Below are positions 9,268 through 20,122 of a stretch of DNA of 64,000 bases, in pieces. Position 1 is the first letter of the stretch. Every line of letters begins with the position of its first letter. Source of the DNA: Platanthera guangdongensis (lineage: Eukaryota; Streptophyta; Magnoliopsida; Asparagales; Orchidaceae); NCBI GenBank assembly GCA_039583875.1, contig CM077158.1, forward strand, positions 243,521,447 through 243,585,446. The letters are read 5' to 3'. The position numbers and the translations under genes are program-made. The notes beneath the pieces are model-generated. The model was not told the DNA's origin, did not search any database, and saw nothing but the letters and a program-made list of their open reading frames with translations.

Positions 9268-12267
9268 CTCCCCCGCAGCTGGAGCGTACAAGTCGTATGC
9301 GCCAAGCTTGGATAGGCACTGATAGAAGAGGGTACTAGGAAGAGCTTTGGTGAGGATGTCAGCAACCTGTTCAGTACCCGGAACGTGCTTGAGTTCGATC
9401 TTCTTCATGTGGACTTTCTCTCGGATGAAATGACAATCTACCTCAATATGCTTCGTTCTTTCATGGAAGACCGGGTTTTTGGCAATATGTATGGCAGCTT
9501 GACTGTCACAAAAGAGGAGAGCTGGTGAAGGTAGTTTAACTCCAAGGTCGGTAAGGAGACTCTCAATCCATGTGAGTTCAGAGACTACAGCAGTCATTGC
9601 CCGATATTCTGCTTCTGCTGAGGATCGAGCAACCACTGCTTGTTTCTTGCTTCGCCAAGTAATCAGATGTCCTCCAAAATAGGTACAAAACCCGCTAGTA
9701 GATCGTCGATCGTCGAGGGAGCCAGCATAGTCGGCATCAGAGTATGCCACTAGTGTAGGAATGGAGGATGAGGTTTTGTATACAAGTCCTTGGCCAGGAG
9801 CTGTCTTAAGATATCTGAGAATGCGTTCCACAGCCTGGAGATGAGAGCTTCGAGGAGAGTGCATATAGCGACTCACAAGTCCCACAGCGAAAGATATATC
9901 AGGTCTTGTAACTGTTAGGTAGATAAGCTTCCCAACTAGACGACGGTAATATTCTGGATTTGGTAGAAGCGAATCAGAATCTGAGCCCTGAGCACATATT
10001 TTGTGATTTGCATCCATGGGAGTGTTAATAGGTTTGCAACCAGAGTAGCCTGCATCATGAAGGAGATCCAGGCAATATTTGCGCTGAGAGAGAACCAACC
10101 CATCTGACCGTCTGGCCACTTCCAGACCGAGGAAGTACCGAAGAGGACCCAGATCTTTAGTTTGGAAGACGAAGCTCAGATGTAGCTTAACGGCCTGTAT
10201 GCCGTCCAAGTCACTGCCAGTAATAATGATGTCGTCGACATATACCAACAGGATAACCGTACCAGTGGCCTGGTGACGAGTAAACAATGAGAAGTCAGCC
10301 GAGCTGCGAGTGAAGCCAACGTCCCGGAGAGCTTTGCTGAACTTATCGAACCATGCCCGAGGGGATTGTTTGAGACCATATAGAGATTTGAGAAGATGAC
10401 AAACCCGTGACTCCCCCGTGGTCTCAAACCCGGGAGGTTGTTGCATGTAAACCGTTTCCTGAAGGTCGCCGTTCAGGAAAGCGTTCTTGACGTCGAGTTG
10501 AAACAAGGGCCACTGGCGATGGACAGCCACAGAGAGGAGAATGCGGACCGTGTTGAGCTTAGCGACCGGAGAGAAGGTCTCGTCATAGTCCAGCCCCGGT
10601 TGCTGGGTGAAGCCACGAGCAACCAACCGAGCTTTGAGGCGATCAATGGTCCCATCAGGAGCATGTTTAATGACGAAAACCCATTTGCACCCAACGGGTT
10701 TCTGGCCGGGAGGAAGGGGCACCAGGGTCCAAGTCTGGTTGGCCCAAAGAGCAGCCATCTCTTCTTCCATGGCCGCACGCCACCCAGGATGTTGAAGAGC
10801 GTCCTGGACAGAAGTAGGAATAGAGACCGAGGAGAGCGAAGTAGCCAAGGCCTGAAGAGGTGGAGAGAGGCGATGGAGAGAAACATAGTCCGCCATTGGA
10901 TGAGCGGTAGAGGCCGATACCGGAGCAGCAGAACACGGAGAAGCCGAGGTCGAAGCCGACTGCAGAGGAGCAACGGGAGGAAGAGGGCGACGAGCATAGA
11001 CCCGAATAACTGGGGGTCGAGGAGGGTCAATGGTGGGAGGAGGCGGAGGGATGGTGGGAGGTGAGTGGACGTGGATCACCGGCCGGGGAAGGGAGGGTGT
11101 TGTAGTAGGTGGTGGTAGAAGTGGTGGCAAAGGAGGAGGGATGAAGGGTTGATCCTCCCGGAAAGTAACATCAGCCGAAACAGAGACCTTCCGGGTGAGC
11201 GGAGAGTAGCAAACATAGCCCTTTTGGGTACGTGAGTAGCCGACAAAAATGTGTTTGGCCGCACGGGGATCCAGTTTGTCAAGAGTGGGGCCCAGTTTAT
11301 GGACAAAGCAGGTACAGCCGAAAACCCGGGGGGTGAGGGGGAAGGCGGGTGTGGAGGGAAAAAGAAGGTTGAAGGGGGTAGCGTTGTGGAGAACGGGAGA
11401 GGGGAGACGGTTGATAAGAAAACATGTTGTGGACACCGCAAAGTTCCAGAAGACTTTGGGAACGTGCATGTGAAGCATGAGAGAGCGAGCCACATCGAGC
11501 AAGTGGCGGTTCTTGCGTTCAGCGACCCCGTTTTGTTGAGGGGTGTAGGGACAAGAGGTCTGGTGAACAATACCGAAGTTTGCGCAGAGAGTGGCAAACT
11601 CGTGGCTAGTATATTCCCGAGCATTATCAGAGCGGAAAGTTTTAATGGTGGTAGAGAATTGCGTACGAGTCTCTAACACAAACGCCTGAAAGACACGAGG
11701 AAGCTCAGAGCGATCATGCAGGAGATACAACCAAGTAGTACGAGAGTAATCATCAATAAATGTTATAAAATAACGATAACCAGAAATGCTAGAAACTTTA
11801 TAGGGGCCCCAAATATCAGAATGTATTAAATCAAATGGAGCAGAGCTCCTAGTACAATGAGCTGGAAAAGAAGAGCGAGGCTGTTTGCCAATAATACAAG
11901 AATCACATTGAAAAGCAGGAAGAGAAATGTCTGGAAGCGCCTTCTGGAGGATAGGTAGAGGGGCATGCCCAAGCCGACAATGCCAATCAGACGAGGAAAC
12001 GGAGGAAAGGGAGGTGGGAGAGACATCGAGGAGGTAAAGCCCGTTCTGCAGCCGACCCCTACCAATGGTAATCCGCGTCTGCCGATCCTGTATCAAAAAA
12101 CCAGAAGAGGTGAAGGTGATAAAGCAATTCATATCAGTAGTAAGACGACCAACAGAGAGTAAATTAAAAGGCGAGGCCGGCACATAAAGAACGGAGCGAA
12201 GAGAGAGAGAGGGAGGAAGGAGGAGGTCCGCGCAGCCGGAGACCGGGACAAGCGCACCATTGGCCAC
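9262..12267 (-). CDS. copia A Pol: protease end, integrase, reverse transcriptase, RNase H
   Basis: One open frame of 1,001 codons. In order: the end of protease (residues 1-45); GAG-pre-integrase with an HCRLGH..CDSCIIGK zinc motif (about 95-130); the integrase core with HSDIWGPY, RSDNAREY and NGVAERKN carrying the D,D,E triad (about 148-255); a proline/serine-rich linker; RT from about 500 with CKWVFVIK and YVDD near 675; and RNase H with YSDADYAG (about 840), SSAEAEYRAM and DSQAAIHIAKN. It copies RNA into DNA and integrates it. All catalytic motifs are intact. The listed start is an internal Met; the real product is a Gag-Pol polyprotein and this part is separated from Gag by two frameshifts. 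The last codon pair TAT-TAG lies within the LTR. Confidence 0.9.
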   Translation of the reverse strand: MANGALVPVSGCADLLLPPSLSLRSVLYVPASPFNLLSVGRLTTDMNCFITFTSSGFLIQDRQTRITIGRGRLQNGLYLLDVSPTSLSSVSSSDWHCRLGHAPLPILQKALPDISLPAFQCDSCIIGKQPRSSFPAHCTRSSAPFDLIHSDIWGPYKVSSISGYRYFITFIDDYSRTTWLYLLHDRSELPRVFQAFVLETRTQFSTTIKTFRSDNAREYTSHEFATLCANFGIVHQTSCPYTPQQNGVAERKNRHLLDVARSLMLHMHVPKVFWNFAVSTTCFLINRLPSPVLHNATPFNLLFPSTPAFPLTPRVFGCTCFVHKLGPTLDKLDPRAAKHIFVGYSRTQKGYVCYSPLTRKVSVSADVTFREDQPFIPPPLPPLLPPPTTTPSLPRPVIHVHSPPTIPPPPPTIDPPRPPVIRVYARRPLPPVAPLQSASTSASPCSAAPVSASTAHPMADYVSLHRLSPPLQALATSLSSVSIPTSVQDALQHPGWRAAMEEEMAALWANQTWTLVPLPPGQKPVGCKWVFVIKHAPDGTIDRLKARLVARGFTQQPGLDYDETFSPVAKLNTVRILLSVAVHRQWPLFQLDVKNAFLNGDLQETVYMQQPPGFETTGESRVCHLLKSLYGLKQSPRAWFDKFSKALRDVGFTRSSADFSLFTRHQATGTVILLVYVDDIIITGSDLDGIQAVKLHLSFVFQTKDLGPLRYFLGLEVARRSDGLVLSQRKYCLDLLHDAGYSGCKPINTPMDANHKICAQGSDSDSLLPNPEYYRRLVGKLIYLTVTRPDISFAVGLVSRYMHSPRSSHLQAVERILRYLKTAPGQGLVYKTSSSIPTLVAYSDADYAGSLDDRRSTSGFCTYFGGHLITWRSKKQAVVARSSAEAEYRAMTAVVSELTWIESLLTDLGVKLPSPALLFCDSQAAIHIAKNPVFHERTKHIEVDCHFIREKVHMKKIELKHVPGTEQVADILTKALPSTLFYQCLSKLGAYDLYAPAAGEY

Positions 12268-12271
12268 GGTA

Positions 12272-12770
12272 ATAGACGGGGGTGAGCAGCAGCAGAGAAC
12301 TGGGGCGGCCGCATGGAAGTGATGTGGTGGGTGGCTCCCGAGTCCAGGATCCAGCGAGAGCTGGAAGAGAGACAGGCAGTACCTGCAGCGGAGGTGGAGA
12401 CAATACCTGCATGGGAGGTGGAGGCATGGGAAGCAGAAGGGGGGTTGAGGAGCCCCTGGAGTTGTTGCAGCTGTAGGCGAAGAGCCTCAAGATCCGTACC
12501 AGTCGGAGGAGAGCTATCGGTAACAGCAGCAGTAGGTGGGCGAGGGGGGTAGCCATGTTTCTTGTGACAAACGGCTTCAGTATGGCCATCCCGGCCGCAG
12601 TAGGTGCACTTGGGCCGTCCGCGGCCACCACGGCCCCGCCCACGGGAGCCCGTACGGCCACCCCGAGGAAAGGAGGGTTGTGGGAGTAAAGGAGGAAGGG
12701 CCTGCTGAAGAAGGGCCGGCGAGGGTGGGGCAGGAGCCTCCGGAGGAGGTGGTACGCGAAGTAACATCGA
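12272..12770 (-). pseudogene. copia A Gag C-terminus (zinc knuckle) and protease start, shifted frame
   Basis: This middle section of the polyprotein is in a third frame. It carries a Gly/Arg-rich tract, the zinc knuckle CTYCGRDGHTEAVC (CX2CX4HX4C, near 12560-12610) that binds RNA, and the aspartic protease motif WILDSGATHH (about 12315-12350). It is out of frame with Gag at about 12780 (C-run of three where relatives need four) and with Pol at about 12268 (C-run of five where six are needed). Both breaks are single missing C bases in homopolymers. Confidence 0.8.
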
Positions 12771-12774
12771 GCAG

Positions 12775-13381
12775 ACATCAGAGAAAGAAGGGTAGTGGGT
12801 GAAGCCAGAACCTGGGCCTGAATACTATGTAGGTGTGGCGGGACGCGAGCCATAATCATAGCAATACAAACAGCCTCCTTCTGGGCGCGTTGGGCAGCGA
12901 GATCAGTAGTCGCGGGCTGGTGCTGAATCCAGGCTTCCGTGAGAGTTTTAGCACGGGCCACGAAGGAGGTCATGTCCAGAGCTTTGCCAACATCCAAGGC
13001 TTGAAGATTAGTGAGGATGTCAAAAAGGTGTTGAAGGCTGTCCTTCCCGGAGTACAGCGAATGAAGTTCATCCCGCATGGCTTTAGCAGTCTCATGATAC
13101 ATGATCATCTGGTACGGCTCACCCTCGACCGAGTTCAGGATCCAGGTCTGGACACGGCCGTCATTGCGGAGCCAATCATCAGTAGACGGAGTTGGTGGGC
13201 CCTGGGTAAGGTGACGGGCAAGGCCCTTGGCCTGTAAGACCCGGCGGACAGAGTGGACCCAGGGAATGAAATTAGCCTTGCCAGAGAGAGAAATAGTAGT
13301 AATCCGAAGCTCATCTCGGAGTTCGAGAGGAGCCACGTGGTCGGCAGGGGGTTGAGCGGTAGTGGAGTCGCTGGAGGACAT
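12775..13381 (-). CDS. copia A Gag, N-terminal part
   Basis: The start at 13381 (MSSSDSTTAQ) is chosen because copia C and copia D share the following LRDELRITTISL segment at the same distance. The ORF itself runs open further upstream into the repeat-rich leader. The domain matches the plant copia Gag family (UBN2-like): W.HSVRRVL, DDWLRNDGRVQTWILNS, YHETAKAMRDELHSLYSGKD, then MIMARVPPHL. Gag forms the cytoplasmic particle that packages element RNA. A frame break at about 12780 separates it from its zinc knuckle, so no normal Gag is made from this copy unless that base is an assembly error. Confidence 0.8.
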
Positions 13382-13990
13382 GACGACGAAGAGCAGCAGG
13401 GCTCGGAGAGAACAACCCGCAGCGGTCTGGAGGTCGCGGCGGTCTGGAGGTCGCGGCGGGCTGGAGGCCGCGGCGGTCTGGAGGTCGCGGCGGGCTGGAG
13501 GCCGCGGCGGTCTGGAGGTCGCGACGAGTTGAGTGAGGCCGCGGCGAACAAGAGCGGTCCGCGAGAGCAGATCGCGACAGAGGCCGCGGCGAACTAGGGG
13601 GCAGGTCGCGGCAGCGGACAGGAGCAGTCCGCAAGAGGTCGCGGCGAACTGTGGGCAGGTCGCTGAAAGAGGAGCACAGAGGATACAAGCAGAGCCCGCA
13701 GCGGACAGGAATGATCGTCCGGAGCGGATGGAGAGAGGTGGGCCCCACGAGTCAGAGCAGAAGATGACTATAAGAAGCCTGGGGAGGGTGGAACCACGGA
13801 GGGAGAGAAGAGGAGCGGAATCAGAAGGGCAGTCCGCACGAGACCGGAGCGGATGCAGGAAGGCAGTCCGCACGAGACCGGGCGGACAGAAGCAGAGGGG
13901 CAGTCCGCAGGAGACCGGGCGGACAGAGAAGGGGCAGTCCGCAGGAGACCGGGCGGACAGAGAAGGGGCAGTCCGCGGCTAGACGTAACC
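13382..13990 (-). repeat. copia A leader with CGCGACCTCCAGACCGC repeats
   Basis: The untranslated leader between the primer site and Gag is GC-rich and made of short repeats. GGTCTGGAGGTCGCGGCGG-like units lie at about 13425-13545 (plus-strand wording), and a 34-bp unit containing GACCGGGCGGACAGAGAAGG is duplicated at about 13910-13975. Copia B has the same kind of leader at about 22690-23500. The long ORF across it is low-complexity and not taken as coding. Confidence 0.7.
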
Positions 13991-14004
13991 TGCCTCTGAT
14001 ACCA
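13991..14004 (-). promoter_or_regulatory. copia A primer-binding site
   Basis: The minus strand reads TGGTATCAGAGGCA directly after the 5' LTR. TGGTATCAGAGC is the standard plant copia site complementary to initiator-Met tRNA, which primes minus-strand DNA synthesis. Confidence 0.9.
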
Positions 14005-14176
14005 TGTTGAAAGAGCCCAAAGCTTGTATGTATTATTTCGGTATGTAAATACAAGGAGAGAATACAAATATATAGGAGAGAAGAGAGAAGAATAAATCCT
14101 ATACATGATGTGGGACTAAAGAAGGAGGAAGAAAAATAGGCCATCAAAAGGGCCTTTTACATGGGCTTTTCTAATA
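14005..14176 (-). repeat. copia A 5' LTR (172 bp)
   Basis: It appears identical to the 3' LTR at 9096-9267. The minus strand contains a TATA-like CCTATATATTTG, the likely promoter of the element. Confidence 0.95.
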
Positions 14177-14181
14177 GTAGG

Positions 14182-14521
14182 AAGATAATTTTTTGGAGCT
14201 TCAGGGGCTAAATGAATGGAAGATAATTTTTTTTATAAATATTTGGATCTGATAGGAAGCAGACAGGACCTTGGAGCAGTTCAGATACTGCCCACAGCTA
14301 GAATATATTGACAATATGATAATGCTCTCCACAAACTCACGACACGAATAGTGTTAGATTGGCACATAAAGCTGCTGGACATCTCAGAAATGCTGTTTCA
14401 AGATTCGTGTATTGAGAGATTGTTGGTCTTGTGTTCGTTTTCTCCATGGCTGCATATATATATAGTGATGCAATATAATATTAACAAAATTAAATAAACT
14501 GCAGAGGCTATGTGAAATAAA
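14182..14521. other. short intron stretch, no gene
   Basis: Host sequence between copia A and the next solo LTR. AT-rich with a TATATATATA run at about 14454. No gene is seen. Confidence 0.5.
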
Positions 14522-16759
14522 TGTAACATCCGTAAATTTATGCTAAGGTTTATGTGAAAGGGTGCGGTGTTTCTCCCTCACATCTACGGTGAAAACCGCT
14601 CAAGTTAAGCCGCTTATTTAGAAACCCGTAAACCTTTTGTTAGTAACCCTACCTATCAGAAGATCCGCCGCACGCGTCCCCGACAGATGTCGTTGATTCC
14701 TTCCTCTAGCGTCGTCGAAGCAGACTCCAGACCCGTCGAATTTGGTTGTCGCTGATTTCCGACTGTCCGGGCGCGGATTACATCAAGCCTACTGCAACCA
14801 ATTTCTGTCTCCGGCGCTGCTCCATTGATTCCAGACTCTAGTCGTCAGCCCAGCTGTTTTTCTCTCGGGTGTTGCCACTCCAGTCGTCGACATTGAGAGG
14901 TGCAGTGCCAACTTCCTTACTCCAGAAAAAAAAGCCCCCAGACTTCTTCCTCTGCTCTCAGTAAGGTTTTGTCAACCTTTGTCCTCCCTCACCTGCAGTC
15001 ATCGTCGATCAGGGACTGTTATTCTGCCTCGTCTGGTGCCGCTTTTCTTCTCCCAACCATTGCAACTTCCAGAAAGTTTAGACAACCCTCAACGAGGCTC
15101 TTCGATCGAAACTACTGGACGATCGACCTTTCATTTTCGTTTTCGCGAAGGTTTTGTACTGATTTCCTTAGTTCAGTCAACTTGTGCTTTATAGTTTTCT
15201 TATAGGTTATTTGGTACATTATTTAGGGTTTGGTGGGTCGACACCGACTGTAGACAAGGGCGTTTTCGTATTTGAAATACCAACCTCCGCTATTAAAGGA
15301 GTGGTGAGCGTTTCCCCTTTATTATAATTTTGAACAAATAAGCCGGTTTCCTTAAAATCCGGAGAGTGATATAGGTATGTTAAATGCTCTTTTAGAATTT
15401 TGAACAAATAAGCCTCCTTACTTCAGGGATCAAATTGACACTTAAGAAGATTTCTCAAGAGAAGCTATGCCACCACATCAAGTGTACGAACGACGCGCTA
15501 CCGCTGTAAGAAATCTTTATTCTTGTTGATTAGACATATCAAATAGCCTGTATAGTAATGTTTATTTTAATTCAGTAAAACCATCATGGGTGTAGGGAAT
15601 TTACTATTATTGTTAGAGAATTGTAGTGCAATTATTATACAGTCAGTATATGCAGTATGTAATTAATTTCTAACACGTCTCAAACAATCAGACCATTTGA
15701 ACAATATATTCATTCATGATTTACGAGCATGAAACATTAAAATCAAAAATGGGGTTCCTAGTCGTTTGAACCAATTTGGTGAACTGCTTTTATCACACAC
15801 TCATGCTCGCAAGCAGAGTAGCACTAGATGGAAGATGTAGGCACGGTTGAGATTTCCTCTCATGGTTGATAGAGGCGCACTATCTTTCTCATGGGTCGTA
15901 GAGTACCTTATGAGTTTCAATATTTGGGAGATGTTATCTTATTTTAGAAGATCATTAGATTCGAGTCTATGTCCGTGAGACACTAGAACATTTGAGTTTG
16001 TTAGTAGGACTCGGATCGTTAGAGTAGTATTGTGCGATAGGAGCTACTCTGCCTAGAGTTTAATGAAGGACAACCATAAGTGATTTTAGAACTCAAGTTT
16101 AGACTGAACCTTAGAAACTCCTAGTTAACCAAACTATTCGGAACTTGAGTAAATTGTACAAAATTTGATTAATTAGAACATTTATTTATCTTGCTAGTTT
16201 TATTTTAGAAAATCTTGCATAGCACACTAGCATACAGTTTGTCTATCGCATAAAAATTATTTTCAAAGCATGCATATTTTCCTTGAAAATAAATTTTAGT
16301 GTCACTAAGAGAAATAATTTTTCTTACTCTTCATTTGGGCTGACCCATGATTGGACATGTTTTTACAGGGGACCCAGGTGGGAAACTGCGCCTAGGATGA
16401 ACGTGTTTGGAGTATCCCCTATAGTTTGTTTTCCTTTCACTTGTTATTTTTTTCTTTTAGTACAATACTGCCTAGTTTTAGACACATGTAATATTAATGT
16501 TTAAGAATTGGTGTTTGTTTCAGACTTTTGTAGTATTTCAGATTTCTGTGATTTGGTTCTTTTCTTTCTCGTGCCTCTGTGAATTCAGTTTGATGAGGTA
16601 CACTCTTACCCTTAGTTGCATAATCAACTTCCGTTGTAAGTTTACTTGTTAGTTCTTTTCAATTATGTCTGCACTGTTCTAATTTTAATATTGTTTCTTG
16701 GCTATAGCTGGACCCGGTCGGACGGCTGATGTGTGGTTAATCTAGGATGGAGTGTTACA
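14522..16759 (+). mobile_element. 2.2-kb solo LTR of a Ty3/gypsy element
   Basis: It begins TGTAACATCCG and ends GAGTGTTACA, the TGTAACA/TGTTACA ends typical of large plant chromovirus LTRs (Tekay/Del type), and is flanked by an exact 5-bp duplication ATAAA (14517-14521 and 16760-16764). There is no internal domain, so it is a solo LTR. Inside, the phrase GAATTTTGAACAAATAAGCC occurs at about 15325 and 15393. The ORFs inside are not similar to any protein I recognise. Lineage is inferred from the ends only. Confidence 0.8.
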
Positions 16760-16764
16760 ATAAA

Positions 16765-16785
16765 TTATATATATATATATATATG

Positions 16786-16816
<31 letters not shown>

Positions 16817-16884
16817 TTACCACTATAAAGGAAGTATAAACTCATGAATTTGAAATTAGAATAGTCTTCTGATCATGGATTAAT
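16765..16884. repeat. left fragment of the tRNA-like tandem array
   Basis: After an (AT)n run (16767-16816), the bases from about 16838 (AACTCATGAATTTGAAATTAG, then GATCATGGATT) match the phrase in the array at 31925-31970 and 32515-32560. This segment was joined to 31380 before gypsy-1 inserted. Confidence 0.75.
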
Positions 16885-17574
16885 TGTACAACCCCATATA
16901 AAGTGAGTGGTGGTCGACAGGAGCCAGACAGGCCAAGTGGAGCAGATGAGGGGCGAGTGGAGCAGGTCAGCTCGCACTCGCCCCAGGGGCTCGGCGAGTA
17001 GCGGGCGAGCGGAACAGGTCGGCTCGCACTCGCCCCAGGGGCTCGGCGAGTAGCAGGCGAGTGGGGTAGGTCGGGCCCGCGCTCGCCCAGGGCCAGGAAG
17101 AGGCGGCGAGTGCCAGCTCCATCGAGCACTCGCCGCCCCAGGCAAGTGGAGGTTTTAGAGGGCCGCTCACCCAGCTTCTTGTAATGTGTTATTACTATTT
17201 TGCCCTCGCTGGCATGTCCATAGTCAGTTGGAATAGCGGAGGTTGGCTATTTGTAGGCCATTTTCAGAAAATTATAAATAAGACCCAAGTGGTACTTCAG
17301 AAGGCAGGCTTACTAGTTTTATTGCTTCCCCACTCTTGCTCACTAGTCCCCTGATCTTCTTGTGTTTTCTGAGGTATTCTTAACTTCAACACTTGGCTAA
17401 AGAGGGGAAGCGCTCTAAGATATTCTGGGTGTGTGATGGGATCTCCGTGTTGGAGTCTTGGGTCTGTTCTCTGTCCTAAGTCTTCGGTCGTTTAGCTCGC
17501 GGGAGAGAAGTAAGTGTGCGGTTATCCCTTCCTCTAGGGTGAACTCCATAGAGACCGAGTTTTCGGTTTCAATA
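16885..17574 (+). repeat. gypsy-1 5' LTR
   Basis: Starts TGTACAACCCCATAT and ends GGTTTCAATA (CA changed to TA). It contains two tandem copies of about 60 bp with GCTCGCACTCGCCCCAGG and GGGCTCGGCGAGTAG at 16967-17060. A TATA-like TATAAATA lies at about 17274. No standard primer site was recognised after it. Confidence 0.9.
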
Positions 17575-17589
17575 TTTTGGTGTGGTGAG

Positions 17590-18700
17590 CATGGAGTGTG
17601 GTCAGCACCGAAAATCTTCTGCAAGCTCGATGACTGGAGGAGAAGGGCAAGGTTCAGGCGGGAGTGACTCGTCACTCCCTCCCCCTCTTGCCACCATAGG
17701 GATGTTCGAAGAGTTCAGGCAGGAGGTGCTTGGGCTCGTCAGGTTCGCTCTCGGAGCGCGTGCCGAGAGCTCGACGCCAGCAGTTCCAGTAATTGCCGCC
17801 GAGGACGCACCCGGCAGGCGAGCCGGGAAGGAGGTAGCAGATGGAGGAGGCGAGCGCGAGCTGCAGGGGCGAGTGTTCTTCCCCGGCTCGGCATCTGAAG
17901 GCCGGTTCGGCGAGACAAGGATGTGAGATCTTCCTGCTCGCCCAGCAGAGGGAGGCAGCCCCTTCAGTGAATTTGTTTCATCGGCCCAAATTCCAGAGGG
18001 GTTTCAGGAGCCAGAGATGTCCTACTATACTGGGAAAGGCGATTCGGTTCAACACGTCCAATGGTTTGAGTACGTGGTCTCGATCCGACAGATGTCGTAT
18101 GGGTTCAAGTGCAGACTCTTCGTCACCACCCTCAAGGAGAAGGCGAGAGAGTGGTTCCAGCAGCTACCGGTCAACTAAATCTACTACTTCGAGAACCTGC
18201 GTCGGGGATTCATGCTGAGGTTCGCCACTTCCAAGAAAAGGAAGAAGGAGTCGGAGTCTCAGTTCCACATCAAGCAGGGGATGAGCGAGACCTTGCGGAG
18301 CTACGTGGACCGGTTCCAGGAGGATTCACCCAGGTCCAGGAGATCTCAGGGAATACCTTGATGATGACCTTCACCTTGGGGCTGCAACAAGGCTTCTTCA
18401 GGATGAAAATGAAGAGAGTGTCGTCCCTCTCCTACGAGGAGCTAATGGAGAGGGCAGCAAGGGAAGTCGACATGGAGACGTCAAACCCGGAGTTTGCCCG
18501 AAAGCTGTCCAGGTGGGCCACGGAGGAGGAGAAGGAACCAAAAGGTGACAGAGTTCAGGAGGAGAGGAGAGCTGAACCCCGACAGAGGGAACAACAACAA
18601 CAGCAACCCAGGTGGGGACACCAGGAGCCGAACCATCGACTAGGTTGGAGGCCGGAGTGGCGGGACCAGGGGTCGTGGAGAGGTATCCATGGGGCCGGTG
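17590..18700 (+). pseudogene. gypsy-1 Gag (Tat type), frame-broken
   Basis: The Gag domain is spread over three frames. A Ser/Gly-rich N-terminus lies at 17582-17926. The core at about 17960-18175 (EMSYYTGKGDSVQHVQWFEY, TLKEKAREWFQQLP) ends in a stop at 18176. The C-terminal part at about 18370-18690 (SYEELMERAAREVDMETSNP) is rich in Gln/Arg. The same C-terminal part occurs in gypsy-2 (46130 on). The zinc knuckle is missing because sequence jumps at about 18690 into RT. It would have formed the particle; this copy cannot. Confidence 0.8.
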
Positions 18701-20122
18701 GAGAATGTGTGTTGATTTTTCTTTACTTAATAAATCATGTACCAAAGATTGTTACCCCTTGCCTCAAATCGACGAGCCGATTGACTCAGCCGTCGGTTTT
18801 TCTATAATGAGTTTTTTAGATGTTTTCTCAGGTTACCATCAGATCAGGATGCACCCCCCGATGTAAAAGATGTCTCCTTCATCACTGGGGACGAGTGTCA
18901 CTGCTACAAGACGATGCCTTTTGGGCAGAAAAATGCGGGGGCGACCTACCAAAAGATGATGGATCGGGTCTTCCAAGAGCAGAAGGGGAGGAATCTCGAG
19001 GTGTATGTGGATAACCTGACGATCAAGAGCCGAGGGGTGGACTCCCACCTCCAGGACCTAGAGGAGACTTTCGGCACCCTCCAGAAATACAAGATGAGGC
19101 TAAACCCCTTGAAGTGTGTATTCAGGGACAGCAAGGGGAAGTTCTTGGGCCATCTCCTCACCCCCGCGGGGGTGGAGCCAAATCCTGACATGGTCAAGGC
19201 GATCATGGAGTTGAGGTCACCTCAGAATGCTAAGGAGGTGCAACGGCTGACAGGAAAATTGGCAGGGCTAAGCAGGTTCCTTTCCCGGGCCGGAGAAAAG
19301 TGTTTTCCCTTCTTCAAAGCATTGAGGGGGGCAAGAAGTTCGAGTGGACTGGGGAATGCGAGGAGGCGTTCCAAGCCTTGAAGAGGCAGTTGACTCAGGA
19401 CCCCCTGCTCCAAGGGCCGAAGGAGGGGGAGGACCTATCTTTGTATCTCGGGGTCGGAGCAGAGGCCCTGAGCTCCGTCCTGGTTCGGGAAGAGGGGAAG
19501 AGGCAGCTACCCATATACTACGTAAGTCGGGTCCTGAGGAAGGCAGAGCTCTGTTATCCCATCTTGGAGAAGCTGGCCTTTACTCTAGTCTTCTCGGCCC
19601 GGAGGCTCCGACCTTATTTCCAGGCACACTCCATCCGAGTGGTGACTGACCATCCTCTCCGCAACATCTTTGAGGGGGTGGAGCATTCAGGAAAGTTGAC
19701 AAAATGGTCGGTGGAGCTGAGTGAGTTCGATATCTCCTTTGTCCCCCACCTCTCGATCAAGGCCCATGCGATGACCGACTTCCTTGCTGACTATTTGGTC
19801 GAGGTGGCGGAGACAGAACTCACTCGTCCGGTTCCCTGGAAGGTGATGGTAGATGGCGCTTCGGGAAGGCATTCCCTGGGGGTGGGGGTGATCTTGGAGA
19901 GCCCCCAGGGAACGAAGATCGAGCAAACGGTGTTGCTGCACTTTCCCATCACTAACAACCAGGTCGAGTATGAGGTCGTGATAGCTGGATTGCGCCTGGA
20001 CAGGGAGCTGGGGGTGCAAGACGTGGAGGTCCCCACTGACTTCATGGTGGTGGCCTCCCAGATCAATGGGGAATTTGAGGTAAGAAAACCCACTCTCCGG
20101 TTATACTTGGCGAAGGTGAAGT
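18690..20122 (+). pseudogene. gypsy-1 reverse transcriptase and two RNase H domains
   Basis: RT begins inside the domain (CVDFSLLNKSCTKDCYPLPQ at about 18710) after a deletion. Frames change at about 18865 and 19320. The catalytic box reads VYVDNL at about 19000, with the second Asp of YVDD changed to Asn. RNase H follows at 19340-19760 (LSLYLGVGAEALSSVL, VTDHPLRNIF). A second, archaeal-like RNase H runs at about 19835-20115 (VMVDGASGRHSLGVGV, NNQVEYEVVIAGL). Dual RNase H is the diagnostic Tat feature. Its end is cut by a 25-bp foreign insertion at 20123, which adds a stop. Confidence 0.85.

Larger units (their letters stand above)
9096..14176 (-). mobile_element. copia A: complete Ty1/copia retrotransposon
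   Basis: The element is 5,081 bp, bounded by an exact 5-bp duplication GTAGG (9091-9095 and 14177-14181). Its two 172-bp LTRs appear identical base for base, which marks a very recent insertion. On the minus strand the order is LTR, primer site, leader, Gag, zinc knuckle, protease, integrase, RT, RNase H, polypurine tract, LTR, the normal copia order. It sits in a host intron in the same orientation as the Nudix gene. Only two frame breaks are seen, each a missing C in a C-run, and otherwise Pol is open. Confidence 0.95.

Noticed and set aside
10438..11064. 208-codon plus-strand ORF within copia A
   Set aside because: Opposite-strand shadow of the copia A RT-integrase linker.
13382..13873. 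N-terminal extension of copia A Gag
   Set aside because: The extra 160 or so codons are low-complexity leader repeats with no match to Gag of copia C or D, and the conserved segment starts after 13381.
14900..15205. Ser-rich ORF in the 2.2-kb solo LTR
   Set aside because: No recognisable domain; it lies wholly within an LTR with a clear target duplication.
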